IMG/VR virus record: IMGVR_UViG_3300030430_003035
Coordinates: 1-53,130 of that record
Direction: 5' to 3' (one strand)
DNA from: a virus
DNA: 53,130 bases
Under the pieces are notes generated by a model. It was not told the DNA's origin and did not search any database. It saw only the letters and a list, made by a program, of their open reading frames with translations. Below are positions 46,929-53,130 of this stretch, in pieces (the stretch's first letter is position 1; each line of letters opens with the position of its first letter). A program made the position numbers and the translations under genes.

Positions 46929-48725
46929 CTAATATAACTCCAAACTGCTGTTTTTATACGCTAAAGGCTGAAAATTTTTAACACCTGATGAAAGTTCGGT
47001 AAAACCAGTGCGAGAAGAATTGATTTCTAGCACCACCGGATCCTGGTATGGAGTAGGTGAACCACCTGTTTCTTGATTACGCTGTTTACGTACGTGTATC
47101 TCTGTGCGGTTACGGATATAATAGTCATCTGCCTGAACTTTTCTATGAAATGTTAAGAAAGAATCACATCTATTCACGAACTTACCCCCTCCTTCAGTCA
47201 TTGCGGCACTTGGGGCAACGGGTAATCCGTCCTCTCCCTTGATTCTTTGAGCCTCAGTAACGCTGTGAGTATTCAACCATACAGCGATATTGTTATTTAC
47301 ACTGAATGTAAGCATCTCTGATGCGGCTTCATAGTGATACTCGTGTGAAGACAACTGTGCGTTCTTAGATATCGTAGTTTTTAATGAGTTGTAAGGGTCT
47401 ATTAAAAATCCATCGTACTTTTCTTGTCGAATAAGTTTTTCTGCAAACACAAGAAGGTCTGTGTAACTATACACTTGAGAGTTATTGATTACTGTGAAGT
47501 GTTCGTTTACCCACTTATATGCGGCAACTCTTTCTTCATAATGCATATCAGTTATAGGCAAGTCAACTAAGAACTCCATCAGCCTCATCTTGATTGCAGC
47601 AGTTTTGTTTTCCGAAGAGTATATAATCCAACGCCAATCGTGCATCACGGATGCGGAACACATTAAGAAAAGAGCCATAGTAGTTTTACCTACATTGCTA
47701 TGGCCGTTGATAATGGTAAACTCCTTTTTAAACACAAAGTATTTATCCAAATGCTTATACCCTGTAGATAAACCTTTTTCAATCTCTCCATTTGCAAACT
47801 TGTTTATCCATTCCAGATCACTATGGTCAGAAGAAATAAAAGACATGTCGCCATCATTGATGCGCATCTCTCTACGAATCTTGTTTTCATCATCTATAAC
47901 TTCACGAATAGGCATATTTCTACCCCTATCAATGCCATCAGCCATTGTTCTTCGTGCAAGTTCCATGTTTTCTACACCTTTGCGGGAGAGTTCACGCTCC
48001 ATCACACGCAACGCCTCATCCTCCTCCATGCGCCCTGCGCTGATGTATCCTCCACATAATATAGATGCTCTTAAAAGAACGTTGTGTTTGTCTCCGTCCT
48101 CTGCTTTCCTTATCATGTGAACAATGATGTCCAACTTTTCGTAGTCGGTGTATAGTTCTTGCTTTACAATCTCTTGATGCTCGCTGTTCTCACTAAGCAT
48201 AGCACCAAATGTTTTACAAGACTCATTGTCTATAAGATCTGGGTCGTAACTTTCAAAGCAAGCCCTTGCTACATTGATTCCTGAAGGGTCTATCTCTAGG
48301 CCATAGTTCCTTTCAAAGTATGATTGCAATGCTCTAAAGTGGTCCCTGTGTCTTTCAGGATTGCTTATACGAACGAGCGCTTTGAGCCCGTCTCCACTCG
48401 GTGACGTCCAACATGCACGTATGTGTTCATCAGTTCCTAAAAGGGACTTGTAATCTTGAACATCAATGTGGTCAAAGTCTAAAACAATAAGACCGCTGTG
48501 GCCTTGTATGTGCTCGTCTTTTCTGCCGGTAAAGACTCCCGAGAATAAAGCAATAGGAAGTTCTTTTTTTGACTGTTTATCTCCCTCTCTTACTTTGTCT
48601 ACTTTTTCTTTACTTTTCCCGTTCTTGATTCTTTGTAGACTGTCTTCAAGAGTTATGTAATGTGGTTCACTTGTATTTGTAACCGATTGGAACATGGTTA
48701 TTGCATTATTCCCATTCACTTCCAT
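46929..48725 (-). CDS. Primase-helicase fusion (BT4734-type N-domain plus DnaB-like ATPase)
   Basis: A 598-residue fusion. The N-terminal 180 residues match the BT4734/BF3469 (VirE-N-like) domain common in Bacteroidota mobile elements: SGLIVLDFDHID (about 77-88) and WTSPSGDGLKALVRI (about 106-120). The C-terminal part is a RecA/DnaB-type helicase with Walker A NGHSNVGKTTMA (about 342-353) and an IYSSEN motif, then Walker B-like YDGFLIDPYN. It should prime and unwind at phage forks, replacing host primase and helicase. Confidence 0.82.
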   Translation of the reverse strand: MEVNGNNAITMFQSVTNTSEPHYITLEDSLQRIKNGKSKEKVDKVREGDKQSKKELPIALFSGVFTGRKDEHIQGHSGLIVLDFDHIDVQDYKSLLGTDEHIRACWTSPSGDGLKALVRISNPERHRDHFRALQSYFERNYGLEIDPSGINVARACFESYDPDLIDNESCKTFGAMLSENSEHQEIVKQELYTDYEKLDIIVHMIRKAEDGDKHNVLLRASILCGGYISAGRMEEDEALRVMERELSRKGVENMELARRTMADGIDRGRNMPIREVIDDENKIRREMRINDGDMSFISSDHSDLEWINKFANGEIEKGLSTGYKHLDKYFVFKKEFTIINGHSNVGKTTMALFLMCSASVMHDWRWIIYSSENKTAAIKMRLMEFLVDLPITDMHYEERVAAYKWVNEHFTVINNSQVYSYTDLLVFAEKLIRQEKYDGFLIDPYNSLKTTISKNAQLSSHEYHYEAASEMLTFSVNNNIAVWLNTHSVTEAQRIKGEDGLPVAPSAAMTEGGGKFVNRCDSFLTFHRKVQADDYYIRNRTEIHVRKQRNQETGGSPTPYQDPVVLEINSSRTGFTELSSGVKNFQPLAYKNSSLELY

Positions 48726-49014
48726 AGTCTTTTTCTTTGTGATTTATTGAGTAGCCAACTATTTCTTGAGACTTAATATTGCATACTCTAAAGTTTAATT
48801 TCTTAGCAGTCAACTTGGTTTGGTCTTCAAGATTACGAAGCGTTACCTTGTCTTTGTTTAGGTCCTGTAGATTCTTTGCTCTACTTACACACTCCATATC
48901 ATTCCATTTGACAACGGATAATTTTTGACCCCTCTTAGTTTGCCATACTACATCGACGACATACCAATATATTGGTTGTCCCTCCTTGCTTGCTTTAAAT
49001 ATCTCGTAACTCAT
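48706..49014 (-). CDS. Hypothetical protein (102 aa)
   Basis: A basic, beta-rich 102-residue protein (PIYWYVVDVVWQTKRGQ). It overlaps its neighbours on both sides. Embedded between the initiator-like and helicase genes, it may help replication, but no domain is recognised. Confidence 0.65.
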   Translation of the reverse strand: MSYEIFKASKEGQPIYWYVVDVVWQTKRGQKLSVVKWNDMECVSRAKNLQDLNKDKVTLRNLEDQTKLTAKKLNFRVCNIKSQEIVGYSINHKEKDYGSEWE

Positions 49015-49490
49015 ATTAGAAATTCTTTTAGTGTCATATCCTTAACACTTAGAATCTCTATGTTTTCTAATTTGTCTGGGTCATCAGTATACAAAACAAC
49101 TCTATATCTTAAATCTTTTGCAAGTTCTTTTCGCTCACCCATAACTTGAGAAAGTATTTGACTGCCTTCTAAAAACTTTTTAGTATACATTTCATTTACT
49201 CTCCTGCCGTTACTAAACATTTCAGTATGTTTTTTATGAGCCTTTATACCTGCTATCACTGTGGAGTGATGTTTGTTAAATAGTTTACCAAGACCATGAA
49301 AGGACAACGTAGTATGCTCTCTTAAGTAAGCCCAGATCATACAGCGGGTTTCTACGAGTTCCCTCTCTCTGCAATGATTTTTCAAATCTTTAGCAGGGAC
49401 TTTATTTACATTAGAAAATGTTTCTATTGCCTCATGTATTGCATGGGAATCTACGGTTCTTATGTAGTAAAACTCCCTATCTTTTCCCAT
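49011..49490 (-). CDS. DnaA C-terminal domain-like initiator (159 aa)
   Basis: Residues about 42-90 match the DNA-binding domain IV of DnaA: RELVETRCMIWAYLREH (about 43-59), TLSFHGLGKLF and KHHSTVIAGIKAHKK (the HSTV signature, about 74-88). No AAA+ domain is present, so it cannot melt DNA alone but could recognise an origin and recruit host DnaA or the phage helicase. It overlaps the genes on both sides by four and 14 bases. Confidence 0.8.
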   Translation of the reverse strand: MGKDREFYYIRTVDSHAIHEAIETFSNVNKVPAKDLKNHCRERELVETRCMIWAYLREHTTLSFHGLGKLFNKHHSTVIAGIKAHKKHTEMFSNGRRVNEMYTKKFLEGSQILSQVMGERKELAKDLRYRVVLYTDDPDKLENIEILSVKDMTLKEFLI

Positions 49491-49611
49491 CCTTTAATTT
49501 TTTTTTACGTTCATAAACTACATAACCGTTGCTCTTTAGAAGAGCCACTGCTTTGTCTATTTTTCTCTGATGCTTTTTGTAATGCTCAAATATTCGGTTA
49601 CTGATTGCCAT
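49477..49611 (-). CDS. Small basic protein (44 aa)
   Basis: Encodes MAISNRIFEHYKKHQRKIDK and ends in a Lys-rich tail. It overlaps the initiator-like gene by 14 bases and the upstream small gene by 14. A basic amphipathic helix with an AVALLKSNGYVVYE core resembles a tiny helix-turn-helix, not proven. Confidence 0.55.
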   Translation of the reverse strand: MAISNRIFEHYKKHQRKIDKAVALLKSNGYVVYERKKKLKDGKR

Positions 49612-49741
49612 ACTTTAATTTTTGATTATAAATTTTGAGGTGTTGCTCTAATCTCTCTAAGAGTTCTAACTCGTTGTTGTCGGAGAGCACCTTGTGCAGA
49701 GCAACTAATTCCTCTGGGTTTAAGTCTATATAAAATTTCAT
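49598..49741 (-). CDS. Small acidic protein (47 aa)
   Basis: Encodes MKFYIDLNPEELVALHKVLS and more, helical and Leu/Glu-rich. One base separates it from the cyclotransferase stop, and it overlaps the next gene. Function unknown. Confidence 0.6.
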   Translation of the reverse strand: MKFYIDLNPEELVALHKVLSDNNELELLERLEQHLKIYNQKLKYGNQ

Positions 49742-49742
49742 A

Positions 49743-50135
49743 CTAAAAAGACTCTAGAGTTTTATCTCCTTCTCTGTAGTATTCTTTTGGAGCAAAGTAC
49801 ACCCATGGGTTTAGTGAGGTTCCATCGGTGCATATCACATCCGTCTTCTCCCTCTTGTACCACTTAGGATGTCCTTCAAGCATATCTAAACGTGAAAGTG
49901 TTTGCTCATCCACTAAATACACTTCAACATGTACGTTCTTTCCTACTCCTTTTTCGTTCGCTAAGAACGGCAGTCCAGATCCTCCTATTACCAACGGGTA
50001 ATTGTCTTTAATTTTTCCTTCTGATACAAAAACAGAGTCATGAAGCAGTAAGTTATTTCCGCAACCTTTTTTAAGTGTTCCGTAAACAGCAACTAAAATA
50101 TCATGCAGTTTACCGCTATCACTTTCTCGTACCAT
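49743..50135 (-). CDS. Gamma-glutamylcyclotransferase/AIG2-like protein
   Basis: About 130 residues of the GGCT/AIG2 (BtrG-like) fold: AVYGTLKKG (about residues 16-24) is the substrate-loop signature, SGLPFLAN (about 52-59) follows, and LDMLEGHPKWYKR (about 85-97) supplies the typical LEG-x-P-x-x-Y block with the likely catalytic Glu. I place the start at the ATG at 50,135 because the longer frame (to 50,198) overlaps the upstream gene by over 100 bases. In phages these enzymes are often paired with class II amidotransferases and amidoligases, both present at 3,758-6,760. Confidence 0.78.
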   Translation of the reverse strand: MVRESDSGKLHDILVAVYGTLKKGCGNNLLLHDSVFVSEGKIKDNYPLVIGGSGLPFLANEKGVGKNVHVEVYLVDEQTLSRLDMLEGHPKWYKREKTDVICTDGTSLNPWVYFAPKEYYREGDKTLESF

Positions 50136-50314
50136 TGGTCCACGTCCATCTTCTGACTGCTGCTGAACACTGTCTTTCCTTTTCGTTTTAATATCCATCT
50201 TTTCTTTCTTCGATTAAATTCTATTGAATAAGCCGACTTCACTTGATGTGGTGGCTTTCCGTTTAAGGGACTTACACTCCCGTAAGGAACCCTTTGTTCT
50301 CCTGTTTTTGCCAT
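50093..50314 (-). CDS. Hypothetical protein (73 aa)
   Basis: A basic 73-residue protein (AKTGEQRVPYGSVSPLNGK, then EFNRRKKRWILKRKGK). It overlaps the cyclotransferase start by 43 bases. Probably real because it follows a leader hairpin and has a good ATG; no family recognised. Confidence 0.55.
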   Translation of the reverse strand: MAKTGEQRVPYGSVSPLNGKPPHQVKSAYSIEFNRRKKRWILKRKGKTVFSSSQKMDVDQWYEKVIAVNCMIF

Positions 50315-50321
50315 AACAATT

Positions 50322-50382
50322 AATGAGGGGAGGGCCCTAATGTAAGATGTATGTTAATAATATCTTTTCCCTCCCCATCATT
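50322..50382. repeat. Long inverted repeat before the 50,093-50,314 gene
   Basis: AATGA-GGGGAGGG (50,322-50,334) and CCCTCCCC-ATCATT (50,369-50,382) form a stem of about 12 bp with a loop of about 34 bases. In the minus-strand transcript it lies in the leader of the next gene, ending eight bases before its ATG. It may be an attenuator, an mRNA-stabilising hairpin or a weak terminator after the SSB-like gene. Confidence 0.65.
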
Positions 50383-50387
50383 ATTTT

Positions 50388-50666
50388 TTAGAACGGCAAA
50401 TTATCCTTGCCCTGCGAAACCGTTTGGTTTGCACGGTTAGGTGTGTTCGTTCCGGTAGCACGTGGATTGTACACTGAAGTAAATGCAGTTCCGTCAGTCT
50501 TAATTACGAAATCAACATTTACATTACCTGCATTTGTGAGATACTTTTTCATCTCATCCAACTGCGCTTCCTTAAAAGAAATTGAATACTTGACAACCCC
50601 GCTGTCAAACTCCTTTCGGTCACCTACATATCCGATGTAGTTGTCCTTTTTTCCATTTTGTTGCAT
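50388..50666 (-). CDS. Putative single-stranded DNA-binding protein (92 aa)
   Basis: A 92-residue protein with a beta-rich N-terminal two-thirds (VKYSISFKEAQ, then VNVDFVIKTDG) and an unstructured Asn/Gly/Thr/Gln-rich linker ending KDNLPF, an SSB-like tip used to recruit partner proteins. It sits directly downstream of the annealing protein and exonuclease genes. It is short for an OB-fold SSB, so the call rests on tail and context. Confidence 0.55.
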   Translation of the reverse strand: MQQNGKKDNYIGYVGDRKEFDSGVVKYSISFKEAQLDEMKKYLTNAGNVNVDFVIKTDGTAFTSVYNPRATGTNTPNRANQTVSQGKDNLPF

Positions 50667-50680
50667 AGAAAAAATAGTGA

Positions 50681-51460
50681 TTAAATTTCCCCTTGAATAA
50701 AATACGTAGACGTGCTCTTTCCACTTTCGTAGTGCCTCTTGATTTCGCTCAAGGCACGAGCCACCTTACGTTCGCCAGAGGCAAGGGTATCCTCCGTTGC
50801 TTTGTATACAGCGGGTAAGTATGGATATGATTTCTCCTGTACCACCCAATAAAAATCTTTACAACCAAACGCGCGCGTATAAAGAAATGCTTGTATGTCG
50901 TACCCAAAGACACGAACGTCTCTTGGAAATCCTTTAATACTGCGTGATGATTTACTGTCTGAAATAAAACCTTTTCCAAGACAGTCTAAGAACCCCCGAA
51001 AGGGGATTGTCTCTCCGTTGATTTCAAGCCTCTGAAGAAACTCAACCTGATAATCCCCATCAAGGTATATGTTTAGGATTTTAGAATCATCCAAACGAGT
51101 AATCATATCAATACACTTTTGGTAGTCCTCAATACCTAATATTGTTTTATCCTTTGCAAGTTCCTCTTGTGCGACCTTCCATTCCTTATAGGCTTTTGTT
51201 ACTCTTGGATTCTTACCTCCCAGATCTTGTATGATTTCAGTGTCGTCCATAACATGAAACGTGTTGTCAAACTCGTGAGGTGTAAACAATAGGCAATCAT
51301 ACGCAGTACCAAAGGTAAGAGCATCTGACTCTTTCTTTAACTTTCCTTGCATGTACAACTCAAACAGCGCCATGTCTTGCAAGGCATACTTAATTGAAGA
51401 GTACGATAGGTATTTCTTGCCTGTCTTCTCTACTAAAGATTTAAACCATTCATTAGTCAT
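50681..51460 (-). CDS. RecE-like PD-(D/E)XK exonuclease (259 aa)
   Basis: A 259-residue nuclease of the exonuclease VIII/DUF3799 type: FRGFLDCLGKGFISDSKSS (about residues 150-168) carries the D...DxK active site, followed by FGYDIQAFLYTRAF (about 182-195) and FYWVVQEK (about 199-206). It should resect double-stranded ends to give 3' tails for the annealing protein encoded immediately upstream in the same operon (four-base overlap). Confidence 0.82.
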   Translation of the reverse strand: MTNEWFKSLVEKTGKKYLSYSSIKYALQDMALFELYMQGKLKKESDALTFGTAYDCLLFTPHEFDNTFHVMDDTEIIQDLGGKNPRVTKAYKEWKVAQEELAKDKTILGIEDYQKCIDMITRLDDSKILNIYLDGDYQVEFLQRLEINGETIPFRGFLDCLGKGFISDSKSSRSIKGFPRDVRVFGYDIQAFLYTRAFGCKDFYWVVQEKSYPYLPAVYKATEDTLASGERKVARALSEIKRHYESGKSTSTYFIQGEI

Positions 51461-51984
51461 ACTAATTTGTCAAGTTTACTTTGCTGTTCTTTACTGAGTG
51501 TTTGCCCGTACTTCTCCTTGATTTGATTTAAACGTGTAGCACGTTCCGGTTTATTCTTACCCTCCTTCACATAGTTTACAGCGCTTGCGTATATGTCTGA
51601 ACTACCTTTAGTGTTGTTGCTGTCTTGCTTTTTGATAGCCATGTCAACTTCATCCGCTGTGGCTATAGATGTTTCGATGCCTATACCCAAGAATCCAAGC
51701 GCTCTACCTACGGCTGAGGTCTCACAGTTTTCTACAAAGGATGTTTGATTAATACGTGAAGAAGATTTATCTTCTTGAGCCATTCCTTGAGCAATGACCG
51801 CTCCTTCTTTATTGCTGATTGTTGCGCGAACTACACAAGATGATTCATCTATATGTAATAGTTCCGTTGTTAAGGCAAAGCCTTTGTACTCAGAAAGAGT
51901 TCGGAAAGCAATGACACGTTGATTAACCTCAACATACTGCTTACCCTTGATGTTCGTTGTCTTGAACTGATAAGTGTTACTCAT
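51457..51984 (-). CDS. Single-strand annealing protein (ERF/Rad52-like)
   Basis: A 175-residue protein with YVEVNQRVIAFR (about residues 17-28), a beta-sheet core, and the strongly conserved ENCETSAVGRALGFLGIG (about 83-100), typical of phage ERF-type single-strand annealing proteins. The C-terminus is a variable helical tail. It pairs with the RecE-like exonuclease. tRNA-like element E lies directly upstream of its start. Confidence 0.72.
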   Translation of the reverse strand: MSNTYQFKTTNIKGKQYVEVNQRVIAFRTLSEYKGFALTTELLHIDESSCVVRATISNKEGAVIAQGMAQEDKSSSRINQTSFVENCETSAVGRALGFLGIGIETSIATADEVDMAIKKQDSNNTKGSSDIYASAVNYVKEGKNKPERATRLNQIKEKYGQTLSKEQQSKLDKLV

Positions 51985-52003
51985 AAAATATAAATTAAAT
52001 TAG

Positions 52004-52095
52004 TGGACGAGCGAGGAATCGAACCTCTTAGTCTAAACCTAACGTATGTGTCAATACTTTTAAAACCACTCCGTGCACCATGCAAGCACTCGTCC
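52004..52095 (-). ncRNA. tRNA-like element E (candidate tRNA, isotype unresolved)
   Basis: On the minus strand a perfect 7-bp acceptor GGACGAG/CTCGTCC (52,089-52,095 with 52,005-52,011) encloses a T arm with canonical loop TTCGATT and a 4-bp stem GAGG/CCTC. The 60-base middle is too long for a class I tRNA. A 3-bp D stem (CTT/GAG) is possible, but no standard anticodon arm forms; candidates are around TTTTAAAA or the 4-bp hairpin TTAG-GTTTAGA-CTAA. It could be a class II tRNA (Leu-like) that I failed to fold, or a tRNA-like structure. Discriminator A, no encoded CCA. Confidence 0.55.
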
Positions 52096-52101
52096 TTGTT
52101 G

Positions 52102-52248
52102 TTAGGATTGCGAATGTACGTTATCCTCATGTAATTCACAAGGATATTCTCGAATATTTTCTAAAGCCCTAACCATCTGCTCTTGATTGCTATAATGGAT
52201 GTTTTTAATTTTCATCATCCAATTCACAAATTCTTCTTTTCTATTCAT
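52102..52248 (-). CDS. Hypothetical protein (48 aa)
   Basis: Encodes MNRKEEFVNWMMKIKNIHYS and ends DNVHSQS. The start overlaps the stop of the upstream regulator by eight bases. Function unknown. Confidence 0.6.
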   Translation of the reverse strand: MNRKEEFVNWMMKIKNIHYSNQEQMVRALENIREYPCELHEDNVHSQS

Positions 52249-52501
52249 CTTTACTTAAATTAGGACATTTCCAATCCAATTCCCACCTGTTTATGAACCT
52301 GAATACAGTCCGTTCTGAAACACCAAGATACTTTGATGCCTCCTTCGCTCCTCTGTGCTTGCGTAATGCATGTAGCGTTAAGAACTTCCAGTTTCTTTCA
52401 ATGTCCAGATCTTCTACAAGTTTGTTTGTTCCTTCTGCTTTTTTGTAAAGCAAAGGCTTTTCTTTCTTTCCTGCCATTTGATATACATTTTCGCAGCCCA
52501 T
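52241..52501 (-). CDS. Helix-turn-helix DNA-binding protein (78-86 aa)
   Basis: The C-terminal half is a Fis/NtrC-type helix-turn-helix: TLHALRKHRGAKEASKYLG then VSERTVFRFINRW (about residues 42-73). The N-terminal part is basic. The start is either ATG at 52,501 or the one at 52,477 (MAGKKEK); the shorter form reduces overlap with the upstream gene. Likely a regulator of phage or host promoters. Confidence 0.7.
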   Translation of the reverse strand: MGCENVYQMAGKKEKPLLYKKAEGTNKLVEDLDIERNWKFLTLHALRKHRGAKEASKYLGVSERTVFRFINRWELDWKCPNLSKDE

Positions 52502-52596
52502 GCTTTTCGTTGCGGTAAATACGGATACCTCGTCTTTAGTATCGCCATTGCAATACGCATGAACTGATTCATTAAATTAATCTGCTTCAAATCCAT
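52414..52596 (-). CDS. Small hypothetical protein (60 aa)
   Basis: Encodes MDLKQINLMNQFMRIAMAI and a basic C-terminal half ending KKQKEQTNL. It overlaps the regulator gene by up to 88 bases in another frame and the upstream gene by 20. The N-terminal part is conserved in the first redundant copy (1-69). Overlaps this long are unusual, so confidence is moderate. Confidence 0.5.
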   Translation of the reverse strand: MDLKQINLMNQFMRIAMAILKTRYPYLPQRKAWAAKMYIKWQERKKSLCFTKKQKEQTNL

Positions 52597-52783
52597 AAGT
52601 CTCTATATCTTTTTTGCATAAGTCTATCATGCTTGAAGCACTTGGTGTTATGGTTTTATCAACCCACTTATCATATTCTTCAAAGAACTTTTTCTTTGCT
52701 TCGTTAAATGAGGGTGTGTCTTGGTGTTCTCCTCTATACATAAACCCCTGCACAAACCAGTGCCAACTTTTTTTATCATTCAT
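52577..52783 (-). CDS. Hypothetical protein (68 aa), copy 2
   Basis: Second copy of the 50-256 gene, 68 residues starting MNDKKSWHWFVQGFMYR. It confirms the shorter start because the upstream sequence here is different (the extra membrane-peptide gene) yet the ATG is kept, overlapping that gene's stop. Confidence 0.75.
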   Translation of the reverse strand: MNDKKSWHWFVQGFMYRGEHQDTPSFNEAKKKFFEEYDKWVDKTITPSASSMIDLCKKDIETYGFEAD

Positions 52784-52865
52784 TTTTATCTTCTCTTAAA
52801 ACTTTATACAATATCAAGGCACCGCCTAATATGTAAACCAAAATCAATAATACTCCTGCTGTCAT
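52776..52865 (-). CDS. Single-span membrane peptide (29 aa), only in copy 2
   Basis: Encodes MTAGVLLILVYILGGALIL and a charged tail (REDKNE). ATGA overlap with the upstream membrane-protein gene and overlap with the next start. It corresponds almost exactly to the 82-base block absent from copy 1, so it is a variably present gene. Confidence 0.65.
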   Translation of the reverse strand: MTAGVLLILVYILGGALILYKVLREDKNE

Positions 52866-53047
52866 CTTCGTTTGCTCTTTTCTATTCTCCAAAGCGTGAA
52901 TAACAATACTATTAGTAAAGGCTCAAGAACCACAAAGATGATTACATTCGCTAAGTAATATCCGTATCCATACGAGCCCGGTGAACCACCAAGCCATTGA
53001 AGCACGTACACGCACTTCATAAATAAGTCGGTTATAAATTCTTCCAT
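52862..53047 (-). CDS. Small membrane protein (61 aa), copy 2
   Basis: Second copy of 253-438, with conservative changes in the membrane helix (I/V, A/V, F/L) and tail (KSKRR instead of KNKRK). The pattern of conservative substitutions suggests selection on the protein. Confidence 0.7.
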   Translation of the reverse strand: MEEFITDLFMKCVYVLQWLGGSPGSYGYGYYLANVIIFVVLEPLLIVLLFTLWRIEKSKRR

Positions 53048-53050
53048 GTC

Positions 53051-53130
53051 TTACATTTTTATTAAACGCAATCTTCTTTCATACTTACGTATCAACATCG
53101 CTGTATTTGTTAACTGACGTTGCACTTTTT
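53051..53130 (-). CDS. Small basic protein, 5' part cut by window edge
   Basis: The C-terminal part of the protein at 442-630 (ending RRLRLIKM); the start lies beyond the right edge. Part of the redundant end. Confidence 0.6.
   Translation of the reverse strand, partial: KVQRQLTNTAMLIRKYERRLRLIKM

Larger units (their letters stand above)
52528..53130. repeat. End redundancy, copy 2
   Basis: A 603-base copy of 1-521, with about 17 substitutions and an extra 82-base block. Read with copy 1 it closes the genome map. Confidence 0.9.

Noticed and set aside
1-53130. CRISPR array
   Set aside because: No regularly spaced 20-40-base repeats were seen on either strand. The only regular repeats are the TTTAACA iterons and the MGGM coding repeat.
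1-53130. Integrase, excisionase or an attachment site
   Set aside because: No tyrosine or serine recombinase motif was seen. The tRNA-like elements were considered as attachment sites, but there is no recombinase to use them.
1-53130. Phage DNA or RNA polymerase
   Set aside because: I looked for family A/B polymerase and RNA polymerase catalytic motifs in the long proteins. The two giant proteins are structural or ejection types, so host polymerases are probably used.

Overview
The window looks like an essentially complete genome of a virulent, short-tailed (podovirus-like) phage of a Bacteroidota host, probably a flavobacterium. The host call rests on repeated TAnnTTTG promoter elements (the Bacteroidota -7 box) in front of late genes, weak Shine-Dalgarno use, a BT4734-type primase domain, and a portal, tail and stabilisation set resembling crAss-like phages and Cellulophaga podoviruses. 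At about 52.5 kb non-redundant it is much smaller than crAss-like genomes, and I see no phage RNA polymerase, DNA polymerase, integrase or lysogeny module. The last 603 bases are an imperfect copy of the first 521, so the sequence closes on itself as a circular map or has terminal redundancy.

Layout. Two blocks run in opposite directions. The early/replication/metabolic block is on the minus strand. Read across the junction it runs from about 8.4 kb down to 1 and then from 53.1 kb down to 44.4 kb. It carries many short overlapping genes, a C5-cytosine methyltransferase, a class II glutamine amidotransferase with an amidoligase, and an AIG2/GGCT-like cyclotransferase. It also holds a recombination set (annealing protein, RecE-like exonuclease, SSB-like protein, RusA-like resolvase), a primase-helicase, a DnaA-C-like initiator, a glycosyltransferase and two nucleases. 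The structural and lysis block is on the plus strand from 10.2 to 44.4 kb: small accessory proteins, a fibre-like protein, a GroES-like protein, terminase, portal, adhesins, scaffold, major capsid, tail-tube/connector proteins, a 1,693-residue stabilisation-type protein, three internal or ejection proteins (one of 1,925 residues with a zincin motif) and a lysis/envelope cassette (holin-like, thioredoxin-like, outer-membrane-barrel-like, unimolecular-spanin-like). Three genes inside or beside this block run antisense: a DUF5675-like protein, a winged-helix protein and a secreted moron. Between the blocks lies about 1.1-1.3 kb without convincing genes (8,365-9,711), with phased iterons, hairpins and a GC-rich island. 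It is the best candidate for an origin or packaging region.

The least ordinary features are: (1) up to five tRNA-like elements on the early strand that keep an acceptor stem and T arm but lack a recognisable D arm, one with an encoded CCA, placed between genes; (2) a 7-mer, TACAGCG/CGCTGTA, present about 47 times on both strands, in several reading frames and between genes; (3) late promoters whose -7 box ends exactly four bases before the ATG, predicting leaderless messages; (4) a predicted peptide/amide modification set; (5) a junction polymorphism that adds or removes a whole 29-residue membrane-peptide gene. Many genes under 60 codons, found by reading the minus strand in the gaps, are listed.
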